NCBI RefSeq assembly: GCF_963576545.1
Contig: NC_083648.1
Span: forward strand, 14,034,005-14,098,004
Length of the DNA: 64,000 bases
DNA from: Limanda limanda
Taxonomy: Eukaryota; Chordata; Actinopteri; Pleuronectiformes; Pleuronectidae
Reading direction: 5' to 3'
Made by a program: the position numbers and the translations under genes. Below the pieces are notes generated by a model that was not told where the DNA came from, made no database searches, and worked only from the letters and a program-made list of their open reading frames with translations. The first letter of the stretch is position 1, and every line of letters begins with the position of its first letter. Shown here in pieces: positions 33,963 through 46,135 of the stretch.

Positions 33963-35326
33963 ATATACTAATTATAACAATATACCAATTCGGCCAAAAT
34001 CATTCTTATCTAAAAATAGGCCATGCACTTACAAGTTGGTACCGTTTTTCTGATCAAACTCAAATGATTCTCAGTTGTTTCCCGGGATTAAAATCTTACA
34101 CCAAAGGCAGTAAGGTGGACAGTCTGGAAACAAACCGGTGTCACTGATCGTTAACATTCGATTTTGCTGCTGGCAGCCTCACTCCTGCTGTGCACTCAGA
34201 AGTGATACATCCAGTGATACTTTCTCTCCGTCAGAGAAAGTTTGCAGATTGCCTCATAAATGTTGTTAGGTTCCAGTCTGGCATTCATTCTAAGTCCAAA
34301 ATATTGCCTTTTTGCTTTGACATCCATTTCCACCCTCCTCTTGTCACACAATAAGACTCCACCACTCTGGGATGTAACTCTTCTGTCCTGCTCCAGTGCT
34401 AACACTTTGAATTCAATTGTATTTTACAGCTAAATATTGATAACTAGTATTTGAAATATTAAATCTGAATTTGAGCAATACTGCAGATATAGAATAACTG
34501 AATCAATTCAGTTTTATGTCTGTCAGAAGCATGGTTCACAACTAACACTGACTACAGCTGCAAACCTAGTAGTGAGTTAATAGGTCTGTGCTACCGGATG
34601 TGTGAGTTGGGGGCATGCGTGTTGCCACCAGCTGTGCAGAGGAGACAGGCTGTAAAAAGAGTCCTGTCGTGCCTCCTAATGGATGTGAATGTGAGATTGC
34701 TCCTTTCCTCTCCTCTCTCGTTTGAAATGGTTGGAAAAGGGCACAAATGAAAATATAGGAGCAACATTGGCACAAGGGTTTCAGGGCAGCAGGAGCTGGA
34801 AAAGACATGAAGGATTGTGTGCCAGTGTACAAGTGCATTTTGTCTACGGGCACCACTGCTGACCTGGGACCACCTGAAGTAGAATTCAATTTTCCACTAG
34901 TTTTCTACCACCGTTCTGTGTATTGTGCGTTCGGATGCCTGTGTCGTCGGTCGACTGCTAAAGCCATTACGGCTGGCAGGGGCGGCAGGCCCGGCCTCCT
35001 GCTATAATGGAGGCTTTATTTTGCCCTCAGTGGAAAGACTCCTCGGTGTTAAGGTGTGCTTACGCAGCCTAGTCAGCTATGACGACCCCCAGTGCAAAGC
35101 CCTGCCTGCAGCGCGTGTACCTGTGGTGCTGTAAATGTGTTCTGCTGCTTTTTCCTGTGAAAGTGTTGTGCTTGTATGCAGCCGGTGTGGTGAGACTCTG
35201 TGGGCCAGGCACTGTTCTTCATGAGATGGTTTTTCACATTCTGCAGCGGACTGTATAGTGCATCTTTTCTCTTTGATAATGTGATCATCACTAGCTTCTC
35301 TCTCTCTGTCTGTCTCACTCTCACTG

Positions 35327-35334
<8 letters not shown>

Positions 35335-35418
<84 letters not shown>
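35335..35418. repeat. (CA)n microsatellite, about 84 bp
   Basis: Uninterrupted CA run preceded by a CTCTCTGTCTGTCTCAC-type pyrimidine stretch. Confidence 0.98.
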
Positions 35419-35419
<1 letters not shown>

Positions 35420-37327
35420 CACTGTCCCCCTCGCGGCTCACCTTACCCAGGGACATCTGAGCTTTGGGAAGGCCAGATGGTGGAAGCAGGTTGGGGGCTT
35501 GTACTATGCATGTGCACATTTTTGTGTACATCTCAGTATGAGAATGAATATTATTGACCGAGACAGTGAAAGCACTATACTATGTGTGTTAATATTTGTG
35601 TATCCGGTTCCATTCCATTCCAAACTTGAGAGACGTGTTCTCTTTTTCTATTCTCTGTTTCTTCACCGTGTATCTTCCCCGAGTCTGAGATACATTCCTG
35701 TGTCCAGGGATTTTTCTGCAGAGATGCTATCGGCAGTGTCAGGTTCCGACTGTTTTGGCTTCGGGCTCGGCCCCTTATCAGAGCAGGTAGCTAGCTGAGG
35801 TCTTATCCGCTCAATCTCCGGGAGGAGCAGACCCCGATGCATCAGCCACATACGAAAAACATTAGAGAGCCGGAGTGAAAGCTGTGGCGCTCGTGACACA
35901 GTTCAACCCCCAGACTGTGTGAGTCATCTGTTTGCTGGTGAGGCCAGTTCTCTCAAACGGCAGAGACACAATGGACACACACCCGCAGACCAGGCTCGAT
36001 GTGCACAAGAGCTCAAACTTAGAGATAACCCTCCAGGCCACACCTAGTGGAAAATGGCTAGTAAGTGATTTGGCACAGCTTTCCCACCACTCAAAGATGA
36101 TGGTGTGAGAAATTAGTCTTTGCTCATTCTTGTTCTGATTTTCAGGCCTTTCCCTCCTCCATTATCCCCTGTCCCAGAGATTGGGTGACAGTTGTTCAGT
36201 CACGAGAAAGTGGAGCGTCTTCGATATTTGTTGGGTTTAGAGGCGAGAAGAGGAAAGCATTGATTATGGAGTTGTATTTCACACTGTTCACGCAGCCTGG
36301 CTTCTGGGGCCTCTGTGCTTACAGCCCTCGTATTCATTATTTCTCCTCCTCCACCCGATGGCCCCTTTGGCTCACTCCACCTAGACCCTCCATGTGTCAG
36401 CTGGGGCCGGTCCACATCGACCTTTTGCTCTATTTTGTCCAAGAAATTCTAATTAGAGCCTGAATATATTTGGGTCGGCTTTTTATTGGCTGGTATTAGT
36501 CTCTAGTATGCTTTAATGTATATACTATAATAGGAGAGTCGTTTCTGGGAATAATTGGGTCTCCCTCCTACCCGCCCCTCCCTCACCTGCCTCTTCCTTC
36601 ACTGACCTTCTTTCTAGTTAGAAACAGATGCATTCATGAAGCGCTACATGGTTTTCTTCAAGGAAAAAGTGAAATATGAGCCTGTCCCTCTGAAGACGTA
36701 ATAGACGCACCACTGCGAGGAACAGGAAGGGGGTAAAGAGACTATTGGGGGTGTAAGCTCGTTGTAACAAAGAGGTTCATTTATGATTGTTATAATGAGA
36801 TCTGCTTTTGAGTCGGGCCCAGAATGATTTAATTTGACTTTTAAGCCCTACGGCTCAGACTTAAGGGCTGCAAGCGGGGAGGCTGGCGGATCAGAGGCCG
36901 ACTAGGGGAGTGGGAGGAGGCAGGTATATGGCGTTTCTGTGACTTTCAGTGCGTGGGAAACTTTTTAAAGTCTACAATCAAACTGATAAGTGTATCAGAG
37001 CAGCTCACTCTGCACACTTGATAGCTGCACCCTTCAAACCAACACTACATATCCCCATGTTTATTTAGCAAATCCCTTTCCCAATAGCACATGATACGAA
37101 GCCGCTACTGTACGGGAGAAAAGGAAAACACTACTTTGCTGTAATTTTTTCCACATTTAAGTGATTCAGCCGCCCAGTGGATGTATGCTATGTTTCCTGG
37201 TGCTCAGAGGAATTAAAGGCAGGACGTTAATAGGGATGAAACTACCAACGGTGGTGGAAGCTGCTCCACTTCTGATTAAATAAAAGCCGGCTCCTCCACA
37301 GGCAGTTTCTCATAGGGACTGACGTGT

Positions 37328-37363
37328 ACACACACACACTCTCACACACACACACACACACAA
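37328..37363. repeat. (CA)n microsatellite
   Basis: CA run interrupted once by CTCT. Confidence 0.93.
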
Positions 37364-38347
37364 GCACAGATGTGTATGTGCAAGATCACAGACATACACA
37401 CACATAGCTTTGATGTGTGGAAAGGAAATGAGGAGCGATGGCGAGCTATGGGCCCGGGCCTGGGGTCTGTCCCATTATTAATGAATAAGTGCCTCTCCCA
37501 GGTTAAGGACATGTGGACATATTTCACCATTTGCCTGCCCTTCTCCTCACCATAAATGTAATCTCTTATTAAACACCGGGTTCTTGGCAAGAGCGGCGCA
37601 GATGGAGAGAAATTGCGCATGAGTACTTGTGTCTCACTGTGCGTCAGCCTGAGAAATGAAATTTGTGTGCCGGAGAGAAAGGAAGTGGCCGCACAGTGCA
37701 GAATTGAACGCCGGGCAGATAAGTAGCAAGTGGTGGGAGGACAGTCTTAACACCGAACCCTTCTGCCAGACAAATGTATGCCTGCCCTGTAATGTCCACT
37801 TCTCCTGCTGGATGAGAAGAGACTGTGTTTTTTTGGAGGTAATTAACTATTGATTTAAAGCACAGAGGGTAATGGGAAATTAGTGGAGAGCGTCTCGATG
37901 GAACAGCAGCTGCCTGAATGGCTGGAATACAACTAGAAAACTGACAAGGTGAATGAGGCATTTTTCGGAAAAGGGCCAAGGTCAAAGGTGTTTTGTTTTT
38001 AAGTTCCGTCCTGTGAAAACCAGCAAAGAGAATAAACCTCGGAACAACAATAATCAGATTATGCACATTATGTTCTGTTACTTAATATTCAATATTAGTG
38101 ATTATATTTCCTAATTTGCATATTTATTATATTAACTTTTTTTTTGAATGGCCGAGTGTACAGATCCTTCAACTGACCTGCCCTCTCCCCCATGAATAGT
38201 TATAACAGCATAGGCCATAAGACCTTATTTGAATATAATTATTCTGAGGTCACATCACAACCAAACATCCATATATCTAACCCCAATAATATTGAACATG
38301 TACTTTTGAGCAGATGAGCAATTAAACAAAGAGGACATTTTCTAAAT

Positions 38348-38652
38348 AAGCTGCTTACAGACATGCACTGAACTCCTGATGGGGTGAGAAGGTGAATGTG
38401 GGATTCAGTTGCTCTGGAGCATCTCAAGAGTTTTTCCTGTTGGCTGCAGTGGAAGGTATACGTCGTGTCCTGCCTCCTGCATGCTCCACCCCGGCATCAC
38501 CCCTCACCTGAATGCTACAGAGATTTTCATGTTGTTGTGAAGGCGTCTGAGCTGGAAAAAAAAATCTCCTGCTGTGTTCATTATACGTGAAAGGCCAAAA
38601 TCGGGATAATATCTGAAGCCAATTGTCTGAGTGCATGTCTGAAAATGATTGG
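38348..38652. repeat. MITE-like repeat, copy 2
   Basis: The left end is AAGCTGCTTACAGACATGCA and the right end, read on the other strand, is CATTTTCAGACATGCACTCA. The shared inverted core is CAGACATGCACT. The interior resembles the 14.8-kb copy (GTCCTGCCTCCTGCATGCTC; CTCCTGCTGTGTTCATTATA). Confidence 0.65.
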
Positions 38653-40819
38653 AGAGATGAGTTGTTTTCCTTTCCACTGTGTCCTTCCTCCACCGATCCA
38701 TGGGCTTTTTTTTTGGTTGGGGGCAAGTTAGAGGACACGGATTAGGACTAATTTGTGCATGAGAACAGAGGTGAAGAGGGACAAAGAGACATGGGGGGGG
38801 GGGGAAGAGGACGATGGGCCAGTATCTGCCTGCGATCTGATTTGTGCTAATGAGGTGGCTGGTGGTTCTGGCTGCTAACCCTTAAGCCCACGGAGCCCTT
38901 TAGGGTGGATATATGCCTGCATGCATTTTTGTGAATGTCTGGGGAGTCAGATTTACACCTTTTTATAAAAAATTGTCAGCAATAATGAATGTTGTGTAGA
39001 GGATTGTTTGTTGCATGGACTCGCACCAGTGTGAGCACGTGCTTTTTGCTTTTGTGTTGACGTCGCTGTTAAATCTGTGAGAGATGTCTTGATTCAACTT
39101 GTTAGCGTAGCCGCCACAGACAGAGACCCCCGGCCCGGCCCTGTGCTGTAATGGGGCTCACTGAACAGTATAAAAATTCATGCCCCTCTCCAATTGTTCC
39201 CTCCCTTCTCATCCCTTATTCCTGTGAAGTCCCCCCCCCCCGGCTTCCTCCCAAGGCTGGGCATTTAAAAGCGGCACTTCTTTGATGTGAGCTTCACACA
39301 CTGTTAGACACCCACTCATCAGATTGACACTGATGCCTGGGCGGAGTCAGCCCGTTTTCCGAGAGTCGGGCAAATGAACGGCTGGAATATACAGTTACCG
39401 TACACGCACATCTGGCACGAAGAGCGGTGATCTGAACTGAGGCGGGAGTTGGGAATGCTGACGTGAATCAACAGATGAGCTCGTTCCGACGCACACGCTC
39501 TCCGGCGCAGCCGCACGGCGCTCAGCCGATGATGTGTCAAGGTGACAAATGTTCCCGCTAAGCCGAGCTGAATGTAATTGTGCGGCGGGGGTTTCCTGTG
39601 TTTTACAACTGTGTCACATCAGCTTCAGAGGAAACTCTCGTAATATCAAAAGGTGCATCGTACGAGCGATGTGAGATTATTAATGTATGATATCCAATGC
39701 TGACCTCTCACATCATAAATTCTCCCTCTAAATGCAGCCTTGAATCTCTCTTGACAGGCTCGGTAAATGATGAATGATTTGTAAAGGCATAACCCGACAG
39801 GAAGTGTGCAACAAATGCATGTACACTGTCGGTGGAGGTTAGGATACTTAAAATTAGCTCTCGCAAATTACAGTGTGTACTTGTCTGTAGAGGTTGAGGA
39901 ATTGCTGACCTTACTCTGAGCTCGACTCTGCAAGCTTGTCTGTGAGTGTGCAGTGTAGTATTCAGGATCATTATGACACAGATTTGCATAGTATTCATAT
40001 TATATATTACTTCAATTAAGAATTCTATTTAACATTCAAAAATTACTTTCAATTGAGCAGCCACTCAGACCCATGTCCTGCATCGTGATGTTCCCGATGT
40101 CCGTCACACACTGTGGATGAATGGTTTAATCCGAACATTACACAGCCATAGCAAGGTGTGGCTAACATGTATAATTGAATCTGCTATCTGGGATCAGGCT
40201 CACACTTCATCGGGTATCTGTTTCTGCAGGTCGATGCAGCTGCCTTTCGCTGTCGTTGTTTTTAACCGTCTGGGCTGTCATAAACTGTGTAAACAGTAAT
40301 TAAGAAATGAAGACAGTAAACTGGGTTTATGTCAAAAATAGTTTGTTGAAATCCTTCACTGTGGATATTTTTAGACGCATCTTCAAAAAGACTAATTTGT
40401 AGGTTTTGGGTATCTGTTGGTGTGTTCATCACGTTTTAGAAATGATTTTTTTCTGGCATTTTATGCTTTTATTTTGGTGTCAACAGAGAGAAAATGAGTC
40501 AGACATTCAGTCAACGATACAGCCGGGAGTCAAACTGGGAACTTGCTGCTCATTTTCCCTGTGAAATGATATCATTTCTTGCATTTGAATGGATTATATT
40601 ACTCAGTTCCTCCCAACCAGGAGACTATATCATGTTCCAGCCTGTTAATGTCAATGCCGTGTTTGTATTACAGAAAACCTCATCACGCAGGTATTTGTTG
40701 TAGTGACTCTCAGGCTCTTGTTCCCCACGATAAGGATTTAGTCTTCCCCTCCTCAGACAACACTAAACAGGTTGGGGCGATGATGAAACAACTCCTTTGT
40801 TGCTGTATGTTTTAAAATA

Positions 40820-40839
40820 TGTGTGTGTGTGTGTGTGTG
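40820..40839. repeat. (GT)n microsatellite, short
   Basis: Uninterrupted GT run of about 20 bases. Confidence 0.9.
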
Positions 40840-41384
40840 GTAAGCTGCTGCGATTTGAAGACTCACGCTTGCTTATGTTCAAATTTTGCTTTTTTTCCTG
40901 AGATTGTCTCATGAAATCGTGACTAATGTTCACGTCTCCCTGTGGTTATGCTTGCGTGTGCATACATGCATGTGTTTGCATTTACAGTTAAACTACTGAT
41001 ACTGTGCTGGTTCAAGAACACAAACAGTCTTAATACATGTAATGCGTTTATAACATGTGTGGAGTAATGTTTGTGCTAAAGCACATGATATTCCTCTTTG
41101 TAAATAAATTAACAGGTTCCATAACAATTTTACCCGCCCGTCATATTTATGCTTTGCAAACAATCCAAAAATCAACTTTTTCTTACATTTATGAAAGCCA
41201 CTTGATATGTTGACCTCCCGAACCCGAGGTGGAACAGAGAGACACAGATGTGCAGCCCTCTCTTCATGTGATGGTTATGAATCTTGACAAGGTCACTGGG
41301 AGTGTGTGTGTGTTTGTGCGAAGTAGATTCAAGCATGTATAAAAATAAAAGAAGGACTCGGCCGGCTCTTAAAAGGGCTCTCAG

Positions 41385-41510
41385 ACACCTGTCAATGATT
41401 GGCTGAAAGAGAACAACGTCCCTCCGCGGTTATTGACAGCTGAAGACTTGGAGGAAGCGTTGGGAGCGACTCGCGGTTCCGCACAAGATTTCAATCAATT
41501 TCAGGCTCAG
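41385..41510 (+). other. Exon-like open block, 42 codons (unproven)
   Basis: An AG ends at 41384 and a GTAATG donor starts at 41511. The 126 bases between are a multiple of three and open, reading TPVNDWLKENNVPPRLLTAE, DLEEALGATRGSAQDFNQFQ and AQ. A stop lies seven codons upstream and another just after the donor. Composition is protein-like (charged, few rare residues), but the polypyrimidine tract is weak. It cannot join the exon at 30411-30480, because that junction gives an immediate stop. It may be chance, an exon of a nested gene, or a conserved regulatory element. I recognise no family. Confidence 0.25.
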
Positions 41511-42400
41511 GTAATGCTTTGAAAATCGTCTTTCTTTTGATAAACATCATGTGGCAGCGTCTAAAAAGGAAAAGCATGATGGATGGTCATAGTGCCGTTT
41601 ATAAAAAAAAAAAAAACGGAGGAGAGCAAAAAGCAAACAAGAAGCCTCCCCCTCGCTCTCTTCCTCTCTCTCGCTCTCTCTTCCTCTGACTCTCTGTCTG
41701 CCTGTTGCCTCGGCTCTCAAGATTGATTGTGAATCGTCCAGGATGTATGAGCGTTGCAATCATATCATGGATCACAGCTCGGGTAGGGAATGACAGATGT
41801 CGCGTGCGCCCTCTGTTTATTTGAGAGGCGAGCGTGCCTCTGATGGATTGGCCGCGTTCGCCGGAGACCGGGATGATTTGTCATCTCCTGTGTGTCTCTT
41901 TGTGTTTTTGTAAGTATTTAACAGGGCAAACAAAGGGTGTTTGCCGCGTGGAGCAATGTCCCAAAGTCAGCGAGAATAACTACAGATCACTTCAAGGACG
42001 GTTTATATTTTGAATAACACGATAGTACGATAGACAGATAGAGTACTATATACCCACTATTGCTGTTAGGTGTCTTTTCGATCTATTGCAAGTATATTCA
42101 TAGCTTTTTTAACTTTTTAACCCTACTTACGGATGATTTAAAAATTTCACTCATATTACATGAGTATACCTTCCAGATTTAACATGACACAGAGAGATGA
42201 GGCCCCTCACTGTTGCTATGGGTGGTATGGGGGCTCCTGTTGGAAAGGTTAAGTGCGTTCCAGTCAAGGTCATTTTGAGTGGCATATGTATCCTATTTAG
42301 GAGCCTCTGAAACCACTGAGCGGTGTAGACATGAAACAGTGTTGACAGCTCTGCTCCGCTGTGATTGCTAAAGTTACACTGGAGATTAGGTACTGGACTC

Positions 42401-42423
42401 AACACACACACACACACACACAC
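42401..42423. repeat. (CA)n microsatellite
   Basis: CA run of about 22 bases. Confidence 0.93.
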
Positions 42424-43260
42424 ATAGACACACAGGGTCCTGTGCTGTGCGCTGATCACTAGATCGGCCCATTAATATGGACAAGCATTACTACGCTAAC
42501 CGCTCCTGATTGCTTTGCCTTTCACATCGCGGTGACATCAGCAAATTGCTAATTGACAGATAATTGCCAATAATCACAGGATGGATCTGTGAGGCTGCAA
42601 TTAAAGGAGCTTGCTGCAGCATCCCGGTTCCTTATGTCAGTCTGCCTTTGTTCTAGAAGGGCAGGTTGATCGAATAACTTTTTGCAGGAGCGTTTTTTGA
42701 AAATTGTCGCCCTACGGTTCGATAACATTTGTGTCGTGCATTTGTCTCCCAGATCTGTAGATGTCCTATGTAAATGTGCGGGCCACTCCCTTTGCAACGT
42801 GTCTCACTGTGTCTGCTGCTACCTCTGTGAGAGATAACAGCCTGGCGCTTGTAATGGGATCCTGTCTGTTGGGAGGAGATGGAGGAAATTGCCGGGAGCA
42901 GGAATGCGCTTGACTTGCTCGTTTGGGTCAGAGAAGGAAGTGGCGGTTGTGTGTTTGCGTGTGTGTTTGCGTTTGTGTGTGCGTCCGTCCAAACCTGAGT
43001 TGGCTCAGTGATAGAAAAAAAAAACTGAAATATGATATGAATATCCTCTCCATTCTTCCATGAAAGTACCTGAAAGAAAAACCCTGAAAGGGGCCCATTT
43101 AGGGCCGGCTCTCAGACAATACAGTACAATGCCCCTGATGACAGCCAAACTGGGGGAGGAAATGGCCCTGCTAGGGCCGACATAATAGCGGAATACTCTG
43201 GAAGTCACAGAAGGGATTTATGTACGATTCTTTTTTTACCTTCAGTAGAAAAGTGTGTGC

Positions 43261-43323
43261 GGTGTGTGTCTGTGTGTGCGGTGTGTGTCTGTGTCAATGG
43301 TGTGTGTCTGTGTGTGCGGTGTG
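43261..43323. repeat. 19-bp minisatellite, 3.3 copies
   Basis: Units start at 43261, 43280 and 43299 with the consensus GGTGTGTGTCTGTGTGTGC; the second unit ends CAAT instead of GTGC. A partial fourth unit (GGTGTG) ends at 43323. Confidence 0.9.
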
Positions 43324-43641
43324 TCGGGCATGCTGACCCTCTTTCCTGTATGTGCATGACAGTCTGTGATGTTCTGGATGTGTGAATTGGAGCCTTGCCT
43401 GGACTGTCAATCAGATGAAGAGATCATTAGAGGTGTGACACTCAAATCTCCTACTCTCTAATCAGCTGTCGTACGAACAATGCCAGCTTCTACATGTGCC
43501 TGTGTCCAGCTGCCAACTGCAAGTTCATAAGCTTGAGCTGCATTCACACAGGAATATAAACTGTATTCTGTTCAGGTGTCTTCCTCACAGTGAGCCTCAC
43601 TCGGTTGCTGCCTCGTCCAAAGATCTTTTAACAGGAAAGAA

Positions 43642-43685
43642 ATGACTTCAACATGGGGTCCATATGGACCCCATGTTGAAGTCAT
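43642..43685. repeat. Perfect 44-bp palindrome
   Basis: The left arm is ATGACTTCAACATGGGGTCC (43642-43661), the centre ATAT, and the right arm GGACCCCATGTTGAAGTCAT (43666-43685). Both 22-bp halves are exact reverse complements with no spacer, and symmetry stops at the next base on each side (A at 43641, G at 43686). It can extrude as a cruciform or form a tight hairpin in RNA. Confidence 0.97.
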
Positions 43686-43794
43686 GCTGCTCTCTAACAG
43701 TGGGGGAACGGCAATTAGCGCTACATTTGCTGAGGATGGCAAGGAACCAGAGACCTGTCACCTCTGGTTCACAGCTCTGTCTTTGAAGACATGC

Positions 43795-43890
43795 AAGTGT
43801 GTGCGTGCATGCATTTGTGTGTGTGACTGTGTGTGTCTGTGTGCATGCATGTGTGTGTGTGTGTGTCTGTGTGCATGCATGTGTATCAGC
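43795..43890. repeat. GT-rich tract with repeated GTGCATGCATGTG words
   Basis: GT runs interspersed with TGCATGCA three times at spacings of about 40 and 30 bases, alternating purine and pyrimidine almost throughout. Confidence 0.85.
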
Positions 43891-44779
43891 ATGCATGAGG
43901 GAAGGGAAAATCATACCACGGCACCTGCTCCACAGCAGGGAACAGGACTGTCTCACCAAGACAAGTGGGTTTGTGAGTGTGTGTGCACGTGCATGTGCGT
44001 GTGTGTGGGGGGGATGTGCAGGGTATAGCGGTGGCATATTGTGTGTGATCAGAGGCACAGCAGCTTCTAAATGCATGCGGTTACTTGTAATCAATGTTAC
44101 CACATTTCCTTTGGGTACGCTAATGTATTCCAAAATGCAAATGCCTTTCAACAGCGAACCCTTAAGTTGTATCATATGAGTGAATGAGCGATCATGCATA
44201 CAGTGATGATCAGATGGAAATCTGCTGGAAGAATGTCACACGGCACCTTTGGGGAAACTAATTCCCACGCACACGTTACTGGGACGTCGGATTGCACGAC
44301 TGCCGGCATATGGATTCCGTAGGTGGCACGGGTTGCATCATGTTTGTCATAATTATTTGATCACAGTCTAAAAGTCCCTTTGATCTCCGTAGTGAGAGAC
44401 TGATGTGACACAAAATGGTCGGCAGCACACTGAGGAAGAGGGTAATCTGTGTCTCTGATAGGACAGGCTCCAGTCGCCCCTGGAGACCGCTGGTTGCATG
44501 CCCCGGCTTTGAAACCCCTCATGATCACTGAGCACCTATAGATGTCATCATTTGACCTCAAGAAAATCTGTGATCTGAAATGTCAGATTATTTTAGTGTT
44601 AAATTGATTTTCTTTCTATATCCTGATGCGGACACCTTGGTTGAGATTTGCATCTTGGCAACGTTGATCAGATATGCTCTCGTAATCATGAGGTGCCCTA
44701 AATACAAAATTGAAGAGTTAAATTCAGGGACCATAAACCCTCAGATCTGGAAATAGCATCCGCCCTGAGGGATCCACTC

Positions 44780-45335
44780 ACACGTGGTCTGAACTCACCC
44801 GAACGTGTCCTGAAGGCGTCTCTGAGAACCAATCACTCAAACCACATTCGGAGGTGGTCGGGGTCACATGTGGCCACATTTTTCCTGCTGTGAGAATGCA
44901 CATGCATCCTGAAGGAATGCTCACTCAGCTGATCTCCTCTGACCTGCTGCAGTTTTGCACTCAATCAAGTCTATTGTTATGCTTCTCATTGGCCTGGTTT
45001 GTTTTTGGTCACCGCCACAATATCTGATCCACACATACTGATTGATATTCTTCTTAAATTGATAAAATCTTTCTACACAGCAGCTCCAGGAGGTTCATTC
45101 AGCGCCTCCTGACTCCTATGTTTACGTCTCTCACTTGAGCAGATATATTTGGTCTTCACAAACAGAAATGAGGGACATGATTATTTGCATAAGAGCGGGA
45201 AAGTGAGATCTGATCACTGCAGACACATCCAGGGCATTTTTTTAATATAAGGTGTGAACAAAGGAACTTAACGCTGTTCACTTGTGATCTGATCTCTCAG
45301 GACAGATTCTAATACCAGGTCTGAACAGGTCCCTT
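44780..45335. repeat. Possible dispersed DNA element
   Basis: The right end reads TTCACTTGTGATCTGATCTC, TCAGGACAGATTCTAATACC and AGGTCTGAACAGG. I recall the reverse complement (CAGACCTGGTATTAANATCCGTCCTGAGNGATCAGATCACAAGTG) as the end of a frequent fish non-autonomous element. The left end near 44780 (GTGGTCTGAACTCACC) is a weak inverted match. No target duplication was found. Confidence 0.45.
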
Positions 45336-46036
45336 GATTCAAGTCTGCCCTGGGATCTGCGTGTTGCAACCCCAACTAGTAATTAAACTTATCTCACACA
45401 GTGAGAACCTCCAAGTTTGCTCTTTTCCAATTGTTTGTTCAAGCTCTTTTTCTTTTTTTTTTTGTCCTGGAGGACCCAACCACTCACTCATGTGATTAAC
45501 ACACGTGGCACAAAGGCTCATGTAGAATCTGATTCACACACTGCCTGGATTAGCGGGGGTCCATGTGAAACAGACTGAATTGATTTTCAGTTTTGTGTAT
45601 ATTATATTCAATATTTCATTTGGTTTTCCCTACTCATATTTTTTATATTTATACTTGCAAAAAACCCACCAAAGCAATTCCTTGTATGTGTACACCTACT
45701 TGGCAATAAACCCAAACAATATGTTGTTCTTCAGTCTCAATCAATAATCCTCCCTCCCTTTTATCTCTCTCTCTCTCTCCCATTAGAGCGCCAGGTTGTG
45801 TAACATGTTGACTGGCTTGGTGCTTGCAGACAGTTGACGGTGGCTCATACTTCTGGAGTAGCTTTGTGTGGAGAAGTGCATTATTTTGATCAATTTGCCC
45901 ACTTGTGTGTCTGTGAGCGTGCGAGCAGATGACAGGGCCCACGCTTCTTAAATTAGCCTTGCTGCCTGGCCCCTGGGGAAGGCATGGATGTGCAGATATA
46001 GAACCCTCGATGCAACAACCCCTCTTTTCCCTATAG

Positions 46037-46135
46037 TATCAACACCGTGCCAGTCCCGATCCTGTGCCTCCAAGTCAGAGGGAATTTATCCCGCAAATGA
46101 CAAAAGCAAATCTGGAACCATGGGCCTGGCGCCAG
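46037..46135 (+). other. Exon-like open block, 33 codons (unproven)
   Basis: A strong acceptor (CCCCTCTTTTCCCTATAG, ending 46036) precedes 99 open bases ending CGCCAG|GTTCAG. In phase 0 it reads YQHRASPDPVPPSQREFIPQ then MTKANLEPWAWRQ. Its phase is compatible with the block at 41385-41510. The Pro/Ser/Gln-rich reading looks like a disordered protein segment, but this length of open frame occurs by chance. I recognise no family. Confidence 0.25.

Noticed and set aside
34196..34405. 69-codon minus-strand frame with protein-like composition
   Set aside because: Short, single, without recognisable motif or convincing splice sites; could be an old repeat fragment but no second copy is seen in the window.
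43642..43685. microRNA precursor or Rho-independent terminator
   Set aside because: The hairpin has no usable loop and no T-run, and the arms are perfectly complementary, unlike a microRNA precursor; bacterial terminators are not relevant here.
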